From contig CAZCZI010000006.1 of the NCBI GenBank assembly GCA_964503045.1, positions 1 to 64,000 of the forward strand: 64,000 bases of DNA. The letters are read 5' to 3'. The number at the start of each line of letters is the position of its first letter. Within the stretch, counting starts at the first letter, position 1. The translations under genes were made by a program, and so were the position numbers. The DNA is from CAYZJR01 sp964503045 (lineage in GTDB: Bacteria > Cyanobacteriota > Vampirovibrionia > Obscuribacterales > Obscuribacteraceae). Below the pieces are notes generated by a model, which was given only the letters and a program-made list of their open reading frames with translations, ran no database searches and was not told the DNA's origin. Below are positions 35,633 through 43,502 of the stretch, in pieces.

Positions 35633-36727
35633 TTGTCTTTTCCCAGGTCTCTACATCCGTCATCCTCGTCATTTTTGGCACGTGCAGTCGTAGCACTGCT
35701 GGCCCATGCAGTCGTGGCGCTGCCGGCTCGTGCATTCACGGCTTTTTTTGCCTTGGTTGTCACCATGGCAGCAATGGCACCACCTTCTTGCGCCCAGTGG
35801 AAGAAAGTCGATAAACAACAAGAAAATCGAGATTGGACGACCACGCCCGATGAGCCGAATCAAACTAACCCCGCCGGCTCTTTGCCTGGGCTTATGAGTC
35901 GCATGTCTGTCGGTGCGCAAGAAGTGGCACGTGACTTGGACATTGTCGATTTCCTTGGTGAATATGAGCACTTCCAGGCACTTGCCATTTCCGAACCGTC
36001 GATTTTGCGCAAACCCGATTGCATTGCTCTCAAGCAACAGTTGCTTGAGTCTCTGCTTAGAGCAATAGTTGAAATTCAAGTCGTAGAAGGTGATCTTGAC
36101 GAAGACATCACGAGATTCAACGAGCTTAGATCCTTTCTGGAGGATCGCCGAGAAAGAGCGGTTAGAAGGAACAACATAACCAACTTTCTTACCAATGGAG
36201 CTACACAGATAATCAGTTCAGCCTTTCAAATTTCTCCGAATCTATATCCAAACGTTGCCGGCAATACGGTCGGAGTCGTCGGCGGAGGCGCAATCACGGG
36301 ACTCTCGGCATATGCAGTGAAGCAAGCGCAAGGAGAGAGACGTTCACTCAGCCCACACCCCAACATGTTAGCAGTGGTGTTCGAGTTGCCTGGGCAAGAG
36401 AAGGTCAGCTGCCCGCTGTTCGTGGCTGATTTTCTCAATGATTCCCCACCAGGATCGTTCTCTAAAGACAGCCGTCGCCAGATCTTGATCAAGCGCTGGG
36501 TGCAGGTTCGCAGAATCGAAGATCCTTCAACGGAAGATGCCAAACGCAGAATCAAACTTTTGGCAGGAACAATTCCACAATTGAACAACGTAAACATAGA
36601 TCTATTGGATGATAGAACCGCAATGCTGGCCGATGTTCGCGCAACCATAGTTCAGGCGAGCAAATATCTGTTGGAGATTATGAATTTGATTGGTCGTCCG
36701 CCGCTCAAAGTTAAGTCTTCACCGTGA
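35633..36727 (+). CDS. Secreted protein of unknown function
   Basis: About 364 residues from a TTG start; the precise start is uncertain and no ribosome-binding site is clear. A long Ala/Val-rich leader ending APPSCAQ contains a 24-bp direct repeat (35681-35704 and 35705-35728) encoding (R/H)AVVAL(L/P)A. The mature part is helical at about 90-190, has a Gly-rich hydrophobic stretch (NTVGVVGGGAITGLSAYAV, about 215-235) and a basic C-terminal half. No family is recognised. It stands alone, divergent from the tubulin cluster and convergent with the vWA gene. Confidence 0.7.
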   Translation: MSFPRSLHPSSSSFLARAVVALLAHAVVALPARAFTAFFALVVTMAAMAPPSCAQWKKVDKQQENRDWTTTPDEPNQTNPAGSLPGLMSRMSVGAQEVARDLDIVDFLGEYEHFQALAISEPSILRKPDCIALKQQLLESLLRAIVEIQVVEGDLDEDITRFNELRSFLEDRRERAVRRNNITNFLTNGATQIISSAFQISPNLYPNVAGNTVGVVGGGAITGLSAYAVKQAQGERRSLSPHPNMLAVVFELPGQEKVSCPLFVADFLNDSPPGSFSKDSRRQILIKRWVQVRRIEDPSTEDAKRRIKLLAGTIPQLNNVNIDLLDDRTAMLADVRATIVQASKYLLEIMNLIGRPPLKVKSSP

Positions 36728-36797
36728 CTTGCTCTTGGACTTCCGTAGACGAGAGTTCCATAGACGGATGAAAGTTGCGTAGCGCGCCGACTCGCGG

Positions 36798-38609
36798 TCA
36801 ATTGCGTTTCATGCTGGCGACCATAAGAATCATTCCGAAGATCAGACAGATAAGAAGAACAATGAGAATAGGCACCGCAATTGGTGCTACTTCCTCCCAT
36901 GGGCTTGGTTCGATGAACAGTTCGTAATCGACCTCAGAGGGCGCGGCGAGTTGCGTCGGTCCCGAAACCTTGATCTTTAGCTTGCCTTTGTATTTACCAG
37001 GCTCTTGCTTTGCTGGAATCGAAACCGGCAAAACAAACTCTTGCGATTCCGTTTTGGTGGTATCAAGCACCATAGTCAGTGGCTTGCCCGAGTTTATATT
37101 CTCTGCATCCAAGATAATAGGTGCAGAATCCTTCTTGTGCTTTTCACTATGCATTACAGGAGCGTCTGCCGCAATCTCAACAGTGTAGATCGCCTTGGAG
37201 TGCGACCCCGGCAATTCCTTAAGGGTGGTTTTGATCTCTGTCTCTGTTCCTTCTGCAAAAAAGAACCCTGTCTTTTTCGCGCGCACTTTCATCTCGTCAT
37301 TGCCTGAAATGAGCCGGCCCGGAACCGTCACAAAATACGAGATTGTATCTTGCATTCGCGCTGTGGACGCCATCTTTATACTGCCGATATAATGCCCGGC
37401 CGGACAGGTGCTGTGCGCGGTCAAATTTAGGTCGACATTTTGAAGTGCAGTTCCTCGCGCGCCCTCCTTGCTTTCTTTAGGCGACAGTATGCAGGGTGTG
37501 ACACTGAGCGAAACCGTAATTGCTCCAGGGGTTAGAGAAGACGCAAGCCTGATTGGTTCTTTAATTCCAAATGCAGGAGAAACCTTTGAGATTAGCGCTT
37601 TCAATTTAGAAACGTCCGTGGTGGCAGACGATTCGCTAAGTGAGGTTATCTCTTCGCCGTAGCACGAACGAACTTCCAAGGGCATCGTGGCTATGGCATT
37701 GCCGTTGCCATCAACGCTTCCGAAGTCGAGAACGCCCATTGCGAGCCCTCGCTTCGCCCGCTCGCGATCGAACTCGTCTTTTCGTTCGGAGAAGGGATCG
37801 GTGCCATCAGAAGGTGTTCCCACATATTTGATATCGCCTTTGAGACTCTCGACTGTTCGTTTTAGAGAAAGAAAAATGCGTTCGGAGACACTTCCGCCGC
37901 CTTCTTTACTAACATCAAGAAAAGTTCCACCCAAAAGTTTTGCTAACTCTGCCGCGGTTGTAGTGCCTGCCTTTCTGTCAGGAAGTCGTTGCAACCCAAC
38001 CACCGCCACCTGCCAGGTGTTGACTCCCAACTTCGATTGAATTTGTTTTTCCTTGGCAACAATCTGGGCGGCAACTGCTTTAACCTGATGCTGGGCGCCT
38101 TTTGGTGGTTCGTCCCAGCCGTCGGTGAGCATTATGATGAACGTGGTCGTACAAGGATCTTGCTGAGAGTAGAGCTGATTTGCTTTTGTAAGTGCGGCAT
38201 TCAAGGCGCCACCCATGTAAGTATCGCCATGTTTGTCTGCTTGGAGTTCTGTCACATCGGTGATTCGCGCGATCAACGTTTCTCTGTCGGAATCAGCCTG
38301 AACCTGTTCAGGCCAGGTCGATTTCTCCGTGATTTGAGTTCCAAAAGTAATAAAACTCACACGGCTCTTCGCACCAATCAGCCTTCGATCGTTAACGATC
38401 TGTTTGAGCGCATCGCGCAGCGCTTCAAAAAGGGTTACTTGGGAGCCATTTGCCGCCGTGACCATGGTTGATTTCATGACCATGCTGCCCGAAACATCCA
38501 CAAGAAAGATGAAGTTCACCGGGCGTTCTTCAGCGCATATCGAAGGTTGAGGACAGATCGCGGTGAACACGCAAATGAGCGTGAGCAATGCTACCAGTGA
38601 GCTTCGCAT
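36798..38609 (-). CDS. vWA-domain membrane protein
   Basis: 603 residues from ATG 38609, giving signal peptide MRSSLVALLTLICVFTA...CA. A longer start at 38651 overlaps the end of pyrF. The vWA domain (about 30-230) has the MIDAS motif FLVDVSGSM, the TxxGxA-like THMGG equivalent TYMGGALNAAL, and MLTDGWDEP. Beta-rich repeats follow (about 330-560), then a C-terminal TM (VPILIVLLICLIFGMILMVA) and a short basic tail. The topology places the vWA domain outside the cytoplasmic membrane. Proximity to the tubulin-like gene may be meaningful but one opposite-strand gene separates them. Ligand unknown. Confidence 0.88.
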   Translation of the reverse strand: MRSSLVALLTLICVFTAICPQPSICAEERPVNFIFLVDVSGSMVMKSTMVTAANGSQVTLFEALRDALKQIVNDRRLIGAKSRVSFITFGTQITEKSTWPEQVQADSDRETLIARITDVTELQADKHGDTYMGGALNAALTKANQLYSQQDPCTTTFIIMLTDGWDEPPKGAQHQVKAVAAQIVAKEKQIQSKLGVNTWQVAVVGLQRLPDRKAGTTTAAELAKLLGGTFLDVSKEGGGSVSERIFLSLKRTVESLKGDIKYVGTPSDGTDPFSERKDEFDRERAKRGLAMGVLDFGSVDGNGNAIATMPLEVRSCYGEEITSLSESSATTDVSKLKALISKVSPAFGIKEPIRLASSLTPGAITVSLSVTPCILSPKESKEGARGTALQNVDLNLTAHSTCPAGHYIGSIKMASTARMQDTISYFVTVPGRLISGNDEMKVRAKKTGFFFAEGTETEIKTTLKELPGSHSKAIYTVEIAADAPVMHSEKHKKDSAPIILDAENINSGKPLTMVLDTTKTESQEFVLPVSIPAKQEPGKYKGKLKIKVSGPTQLAAPSEVDYELFIEPSPWEEVAPIAVPILIVLLICLIFGMILMVASMKRN

Positions 38610-38638
38610 CGTATTCAACTTCGAATAAGCCGGTCGCC

Positions 38639-39397
38639 TCACAGTCTGCATAGCCCACTGTCCATCTCTTCCACGATACGCCTGGCTGCATCGCGCCTGT
38701 CGGATGCCTGCGTTATTGGTCTGCCTACAACGATGTAGTCGGAGCCATCGCGCATTGCGTCAGCTGGTGTCACAATACGAGCTTGATCGTCAGCTCCCGC
38801 CCACGAGGGTCGAATGCCGGGAGTAACAATCAAAAAATTGTCGCCACACGCTTTTCTAATTGCAACCACCTCGCGCGCCGAGGCGACGACTCCGTCGATT
38901 CCATTGTCTTGAGCCAGTTTCGCAAGCGAGACGACCTGCGTCTGCAACGGCACGGAAACACCGAGCTCATCATTCAGTTCAGTCTGAGATGTGCTGGTCA
39001 ATACCGTCACCGCAATTAAGTTTGGCTTTGCAGAAAGCTTCGCCTCATCGGTCGCTTTCCTTACTGCATCTGACGCAGCTTTGAGCATCTTGGAGCCGCC
39101 GGAGGCATGCACGTTGAACATCTCCACTCCATGCAGTGTCGCAGCACGACTTGCCTGTGCCACCGTATTTGGTATGTCGTGAAACTTTCCGTCAAAGAAG
39201 ATCGATACACCATGTGCCTTCATTTCTTTGAAAAGTTCGGGGCCGCAGCTGGTGAAGAGTTCGAGACCGATTTTGAACATGCCGACATACTCGCCTATGT
39301 TCTCGACAATCCTCAAGCACTCATCTTTTGTGGAAACATCAAGCGCAACAATCAGCCGAGACTTCGCATCTGCCGGCAAGCTCGGTTTCTGTTTCAT
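38639..39397 (-). CDS. pyrF: Orotidine 5'-phosphate decarboxylase
   Basis: 252 residues, group I OMP decarboxylase; last step of UMP synthesis. Motifs: LIVALDVSTKDE, FKIGLELF, the catalytic array IFFDGKFHDIPNTV (Asp-Lys-His-Asp), VHASGG, TPGIRPSWAGADDQARIVTP and the phosphate-binding DYIVVGRPIT. It is immediately upstream of the vWA gene, with a possible 13-bp overlap if the longer vWA start is used. No other pyrimidine genes are nearby. Confidence 0.96.
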   Translation of the reverse strand: MKQKPSLPADAKSRLIVALDVSTKDECLRIVENIGEYVGMFKIGLELFTSCGPELFKEMKAHGVSIFFDGKFHDIPNTVAQASRAATLHGVEMFNVHASGGSKMLKAASDAVRKATDEAKLSAKPNLIAVTVLTSTSQTELNDELGVSVPLQTQVVSLAKLAQDNGIDGVVASAREVVAIRKACGDNFLIVTPGIRPSWAGADDQARIVTPADAMRDGSDYIVVGRPITQASDRRDAARRIVEEMDSGLCRL

Positions 39398-39485
39398 TTA
39401 TAGCTGCCTCCAGCCAACCCCAACATGACTAAGCTTAGCGGCTTGGCGAGCAAAGAAGCAAAAAGGTATATAGCTCCGGAATTTA

Positions 39486-39531
39486 GAAAAAAAGAAACTT
39501 GGCAATACCTTTCTGTTGGTGCATTGCCAAG
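39486..39531 (-). terminator. Intrinsic terminator of rpmE
   Basis: On the minus strand CTTGGCAAT (complement of 39523-39531) pairs with ATTGCCAAG (complement of 39498-39506), a 9-bp stem, followed by GTTTCTTTTTTT. The stem begins 26 bp after the rpmE stop. It is the clearest factor-independent terminator in the window. Confidence 0.85.
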
Positions 39532-39556
39532 AAACAATAGAGATTACTCGCCAGCG

Positions 39557-39769
39557 TTAGCCGCTCTTCTTATCCAGCTTATAGCGCTTGACAAAGCGAT
39601 CGACGCGACCTTCGGTGTCGACGATCTTCTGTTGTCCGGTATAGAACGGGTGGCAGGCGCTGCAGATTTCTACACGAATCTGGTTTTTGGTTGAACCCAG
39701 CGCAACTTTGCTGCCGCACACACATGTGGCGACGACATCAAAGTACTTGGGATGAATGCCTTCCTTCAT
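39557..39769 (-). CDS. rpmE: 50S ribosomal protein L31
   Basis: 70 residues starting MKEGIHPKYFD; the frame runs 33 codons further upstream but those residues are not part of L31. Zinc-type L31: CVCGSK, then ICSACHPFYTGQQK, supplies the four Cys ligands, ending RVDRFVKRYKL. AGGA lies 8 nt upstream of the ATG. It is a single gene with its own terminator. An opposite-strand frame across it is a shadow. Confidence 0.96.
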   Translation of the reverse strand: MKEGIHPKYFDVVATCVCGSKVALGSTKNQIRVEICSACHPFYTGQQKIVDTEGRVDRFVKRYKLDKKSG

Positions 39770-39921
39770 CTTCAGAATCCTAACTATAGTCATAAACGGA
39801 AGAGGTATCATAGCAAACTTTTTTTTGTTTGGGCGCGAAACTGGAGAGAATGCGCGCTTTCGCAACATTATTGTAAGGAAGAGACAAAAAATGATTCTTC
39901 TTCGAACTTGCTTAGCGAAAG

Positions 39922-40479
39922 CTAATTTATGGGTTGTTTGACTTCGAGCCCGTCGCCGGCAGACTCCAACAGGCGCTGTCCTTCAACGTTGAGGTAGACC
40001 TTGGAGGTGCCTGCTACTTCTTTGACGGTTCTGGCGAGTTGTTCCATCCTGGTGGTGAAGGAGGTGCTTCCGCCGCCTGTGGCAAAGCGCTTGGACAGGT
40101 TGAGCTCGATAGAGTCGCCTTCGTGAGTCGATCCTAAAAGAATGGCTCCTTTTGGAATTTCTGATGCAATTCCGGTATCGGATTCGGCAGGGGTAGGACC
40201 TTTGAGAAGTTCACCCACTGCAAACTCCAGCGCGTCACCTTGCGCCACTCGACGGGAAACAGGCACCAGCTCGAGGTCTGCGCCATTGACCTTGGTAAAC
40301 CAAATTTGAACTTCACTTCGTGCTCTTGTTGGAGCCACATTTGCCGTCACGACTTTCTCGCTAGTTCCGCCGGGAATCGGGAAAACACCGCTGCAAGAAC
40401 TGAGCGTGGAGACTGAAATAAAAGATACGAAGGACCACATCAATAGATTGGTCCGGGTCAGGTTTTTCTTCTTAATCAT
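39922..40479 (-). CDS. GerMN-domain lipoprotein
   Basis: 185 residues. Lipoprotein signal with lipobox LSSC at about residue 29. The mature part matches the GerMN pattern: VQIWFTKVNGADLELVPVSRRV...DALEFAVGELLKGPTPAESDTGIASEIPKGAILLG....DSIELNLSKRF. GerMN domains occur in spore germination GerM and in many non-sporulating envelope proteins; here sporulation is not implied. It starts 2 bp after the stop of the LmeA-like gene, in a four-gene envelope operon. Confidence 0.87.
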   Translation of the reverse strand: MIKKKNLTRTNLLMWSFVSFISVSTLSSCSGVFPIPGGTSEKVVTANVAPTRARSEVQIWFTKVNGADLELVPVSRRVAQGDALEFAVGELLKGPTPAESDTGIASEIPKGAILLGSTHEGDSIELNLSKRFATGGGSTSFTTRMEQLARTVKEVAGTSKVYLNVEGQRLLESAGDGLEVKQPIN

Positions 40480-40481
40480 GG

Positions 40482-41585
40482 CTACTTAGTAAGTCCTTTC
40501 TGTGCCAGCTGCTTTGCCAAATCTCTAGGTACCAACAATAATTTACCTTCGCCGTTCACTTCCTTGCCACCCACACCAAATGACGCTAGACGGAACGCAT
40601 GCTCATAAGTATCCATGCGAGCGAAGTTAACCAGCGGATTGAACAAATCCTGCATAAACATTGCAAACTCCTCAGGATTTTCAATATCGGGTGATGTCAC
40701 TTTCATATCTTCCAACACGATGCGAGCATCATCAAGCAACTTCGGCTTGGCGGAGATGATGATAGGAACAGCTGTTTCCTCTTTCCCGCCTTTGGTGATT
40801 AAGAGTGCTTCGATGCGTACTGCATCGTCAATGATCTCGACTTTTGGCTTGATTACTTGGAGTTGTTGATCGCCTAAACCAGGCAGATCAAGTTTCAATC
40901 CTCGCAATTGATTTGTCACTTCCTCGCTCTTCAGAGCTTGTGTGACATCCTTCTGGCTCAATTGCGCTTTCACCGCAACAAACACCGGACTCTTCACTCC
41001 AGCCTTTCGTCCCTTCCCAGGCAAAGCAATCCACAATGGATTGCTGCTGGAAATTAAGATTCGACCAAGCGAAACGCCCTTGAGTTTTGCGTCTTTGAGC
41101 GAAACTTGAACTGATTTGACTTTACCTGCAAGCAAATCGGTGAGGCTGTATGTCTGAATTTTGACTTTGACTTTGCCACCGAGCTTGTGATGCAGGACGC
41201 TCTGTCCAATGTGGCTGACCACAAATCCGGTCAGCAAATTGATTCCCGTGACTTGCTGCAGTGTGCGACTGACTTTGCTGCCAATCGGGAATGGAATTTG
41301 AACTTTTTGCTTTTGCTTCTTTGGCTGCTTAGGCTCTACTGTGGGATTCGCTTCAGTCGATGATTTTGGTTGTGCAACCGTCGCTTCCGACTTCGGTCCC
41401 GGCGTCGCCGAGTTTGATTCCGCCGCGGTCGGCGTCGGTTCCGGCGCCACTGAGCCCGACTCCGTGGCTCCAGCCGCCGCCTGCTCTTCCAGATAAGCAC
41501 CAAGCGTGCCATTTGCCAGGCAAGACAGCCAAGCACCTTGGGCTACTAGCAGTCCTGCAACTAATGAGATCGCTAATTTTTGCAT
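40482..41585 (-). CDS. LmeA/DUF2993-family lipid-binding envelope protein
   Basis: 367 residues from MQKLAISLVAGLLVAQGAW, a signal peptide; an upstream start would precede it by 15 residues. A Pro/Ala/Glu-rich linker (about 35-90) is followed by a BPI/TULIP-like DUF2993 domain (about 100-365), seen in GGKVKVKIQTYSLTDLLAGK, VQVSLKDAKLKGVSLGRI and LVNFARMDTYEHAFRLASF. DUF2993 proteins are widespread in Cyanobacteria and Actinobacteria and bind or transfer lipids in the envelope. Its operon partners support an envelope role. Confidence 0.85.
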   Translation of the reverse strand: MQKLAISLVAGLLVAQGAWLSCLANGTLGAYLEEQAAAGATESGSVAPEPTPTAAESNSATPGPKSEATVAQPKSSTEANPTVEPKQPKKQKQKVQIPFPIGSKVSRTLQQVTGINLLTGFVVSHIGQSVLHHKLGGKVKVKIQTYSLTDLLAGKVKSVQVSLKDAKLKGVSLGRILISSSNPLWIALPGKGRKAGVKSPVFVAVKAQLSQKDVTQALKSEEVTNQLRGLKLDLPGLGDQQLQVIKPKVEIIDDAVRIEALLITKGGKEETAVPIIISAKPKLLDDARIVLEDMKVTSPDIENPEEFAMFMQDLFNPLVNFARMDTYEHAFRLASFGVGGKEVNGEGKLLLVPRDLAKQLAQKGLTK

Positions 41586-41660
41586 TACCAAGAGATTACT
41601 CGGCGCAGATGTCAGATGGAAGAATACCAAACCAATCTATAAGTTAGAAGCAACTACTTT

Positions 41661-42041
41661 TTACCTTGCAGAATCACCTGACAACTCTCCTGTTTCTGTA
41701 AGATCGCTCTCAATCAGCATCTCATCGGGTGCAATATCCCTTGTAGCCAGTTTTCCCACGCACTCAGCCGCGGTTTTGGGTGCATTGTCCGGAACCTTGC
41801 TGGACTCACGCTCCGCCTCTTTCAAATCCTCTAGAGTGACAACCTTACCTTTGGAAATGGATTTAGCGCAGTAAACAACCTTGACCGAAGAACTCATTGC
41901 CTTCTCCATTGCTGCTTTCTTCATTTCCCACTCCCTCCACTTGTCGTGATCGTCGTGCCCGGGTACCAGGCAGAGATACGAAACCCAGCCTAGAAAGAGG
42001 ATTCCACACACTACAAGACCCACAAGATTACGTTTTTTCAC
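41661..42041 (-). CDS. SAF-domain membrane protein
   Basis: 126 residues from a GTG with AGGGGA upstream; a longer frame exists but its Arg/Gln-rich start overlaps the neighbouring coding region and is unlikely. One TM (LVGLVVCGILFLGWVSYLCLV) is followed by a charged helix and a SAF domain (VVYCAKSISKGKVVTLEDLKE...CVGKLATRDIAPDEMLIESDL). SAF domains occur in FlgA/CpaB-like periplasmic chaperones of flagella and pili. With a motility neighbourhood earlier in the window a pilus-related role is possible but unproven. Confidence 0.78.
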   Translation of the reverse strand: MKKRNLVGLVVCGILFLGWVSYLCLVPGHDDHDKWREWEMKKAAMEKAMSSSVKVVYCAKSISKGKVVTLEDLKEAERESSKVPDNAPKTAAECVGKLATRDIAPDEMLIESDLTETGELSGDSAR

Positions 42042-42078
42042 TTCGTACAATTCCCCTAATTCAATTTTCCGGTTCGGT

Positions 42079-43305
42079 TTACTTCGATGCAGGAGTTTTT
42101 TCTGCATTGGCGGGCGGTGTCGCCGGTGGTATCGCTGTGGCTGGAGTTGTTGAACCACTTGTCGTCGACGAAGGCGCACTTGTATTCGAAGGAACAGAAG
42201 GCGTCGTCACCGAAGGGCTAGATGGCCTCCACGGATTCGAGGATGGTTGCGCGTCCGGCGCCGGAGAGTTTGTCGGTCTCCAAGGATTCGGTTCCTTTGA
42301 GTTTGCCGGCCTCCACGGATTCTGTTCGGTTTGAGCTCCCGCAGAAGGAGCAGACGGATTAGCAGTTGTAGAAGGAGTCGAAGTTTGAGAGGTTGCCGGC
42401 TTCGGTGAGTTTATGTTTTTGATCTTCTCGTAGATAGCGTCAGCTTGCTCTTGCTTGCCAGGCAACTTGTACAATACCTTCGCGTAGTTTTGCATGGCTT
42501 TCGCCAACGTGAGCTTCTCGTTGGGGAAGTTCTTTTCCATGATGTCCATGGCTTCCTTAAAGTATGGTTCAGCCTTCTCCGGCATGCCTTGCATTGAGTA
42601 CATGTCGGCAATGTCACTCAAAGTGCTGACTTTGTGACGGAGCAACTTGGGATTCTTGGTTTGTGCAGCGAGTACCCGTGCAAATAGAGGAGTGGCTTCT
42701 TTCCAACGGCTGTCTGATTTGCACCAATTCGCGATCTCATATACGGTGGCAATCACTCTAGGATGTTCCTTGCCATAAGCCTTTTCCTCTTTGGCCAGTC
42801 GCTGTCTCAATTCAATAATCTTTTTGTTGATTGCATTTTTGCGCTGAATAATTGCGCGATCGCTTCCGCTTTGATTACCCGCAAGTTTGAACCAACAATC
42901 AACACCGCTACTGGAGAATGAGACTCCAATGGGCTCTTGAGGGTGAGCTTCGGGGGGCAAATGACGAAACGGTCCTGCATATTGCAATGCCATCAGACAA
43001 GACGAATCGAATGATTGGTTGCCCGAGGACGAGTCAATCGTCGCCGTTGTGTGATTTCCGTCGATGAAAAGAACAAATGACATAACGCACCGAAGTCTCT
43101 CGCCACCGGGCGGCATGCGCCATGCAGACCCGAATCGTGTGTCGAGATAAGCCAAGTAGCTATCCATGTCCTCAGCCCGCGACGGAAGTGGGATTAGGGT
43201 AAGAACAATAAGAACAATCGATGCAATAGCGCTAATGCGTTTCCAAGTTGGAGAGAAAAGCCGATTAAGTCCGCGCACATTCAATGGCAATCGAAACAAA
43301 TTCAT
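42079..43305 (-). CDS. TonB-C-like/TPR envelope protein with NPWRP repeats
   Basis: About 408 residues from MNLFRLPLNV; the open frame extends 16 codons upstream into a GTG that lies inside a tandem repeat, so the shorter start is preferred. A hydrophobic leader (ISAIASIVLIVLTLIPLPSRA) is followed by a TonB C-terminal-like domain (about 55-125), TPR helices (about 150-290) and a Pro/Ser/Thr-rich tail with NPWRP three times (about 320-360). Same strand as the SAF, LmeA-like and GerMN genes with short gaps. Probably a periplasmic scaffold. Confidence 0.8.
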   Translation of the reverse strand: MNLFRLPLNVRGLNRLFSPTWKRISAIASIVLIVLTLIPLPSRAEDMDSYLAYLDTRFGSAWRMPPGGERLRCVMSFVLFIDGNHTTATIDSSSGNQSFDSSCLMALQYAGPFRHLPPEAHPQEPIGVSFSSSGVDCWFKLAGNQSGSDRAIIQRKNAINKKIIELRQRLAKEEKAYGKEHPRVIATVYEIANWCKSDSRWKEATPLFARVLAAQTKNPKLLRHKVSTLSDIADMYSMQGMPEKAEPYFKEAMDIMEKNFPNEKLTLAKAMQNYAKVLYKLPGKQEQADAIYEKIKNINSPKPATSQTSTPSTTANPSAPSAGAQTEQNPWRPANSKEPNPWRPTNSPAPDAQPSSNPWRPSSPSVTTPSVPSNTSAPSSTTSGSTTPATAIPPATPPANAEKTPASK

Positions 43306-43347
43306 ATTTATGTTGAAGACCCACATTGCATTTAAGACATCAAAGAC

Positions 43348-43380
43348 CATCACTAGGACATCACTAGGGCATCACTAGGA
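43348..43380. repeat. 11-bp tandem repeat CATCACTAGG(A/G) x3
   Basis: Units at 43348, 43359 and 43370, flanked on both sides by (A)CATCAAAGAC. It lies just upstream of the TonB-C/TPR gene and argues against starting that gene at 43353. Confidence 0.85.
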
Positions 43381-43433
43381 CATCAAAGACATCTTAGCTC
43401 ATTGATTGAGCTGATGATAGACGAACTGGCTTT

Positions 43434-43487
43434 GTGTTGTACCCGACGTGTTGTACCGGACGTGTATACCGGACGTGTATACCTGAC
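43434..43487. repeat. 13-14-bp tandem repeat, four units
   Basis: GTGTTGTACCCGAC (43434), GTGTTGTACCGGAC (43448), GTGTATACCGGAC (43462), GTGTATACCTGAC (43475). It sits 15 bp beyond the stop of the 754-residue protein gene. The later units contain GTATAC palindromes. Confidence 0.88.
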
Positions 43488-43502
43488 CTTCTATTTGCCG
43501 AT

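Noticed and set aside
39425..39694. Plus-strand frame of 89 codons
   Set aside because: Antisense to rpmE and through its terminator; no ribosome-binding site.
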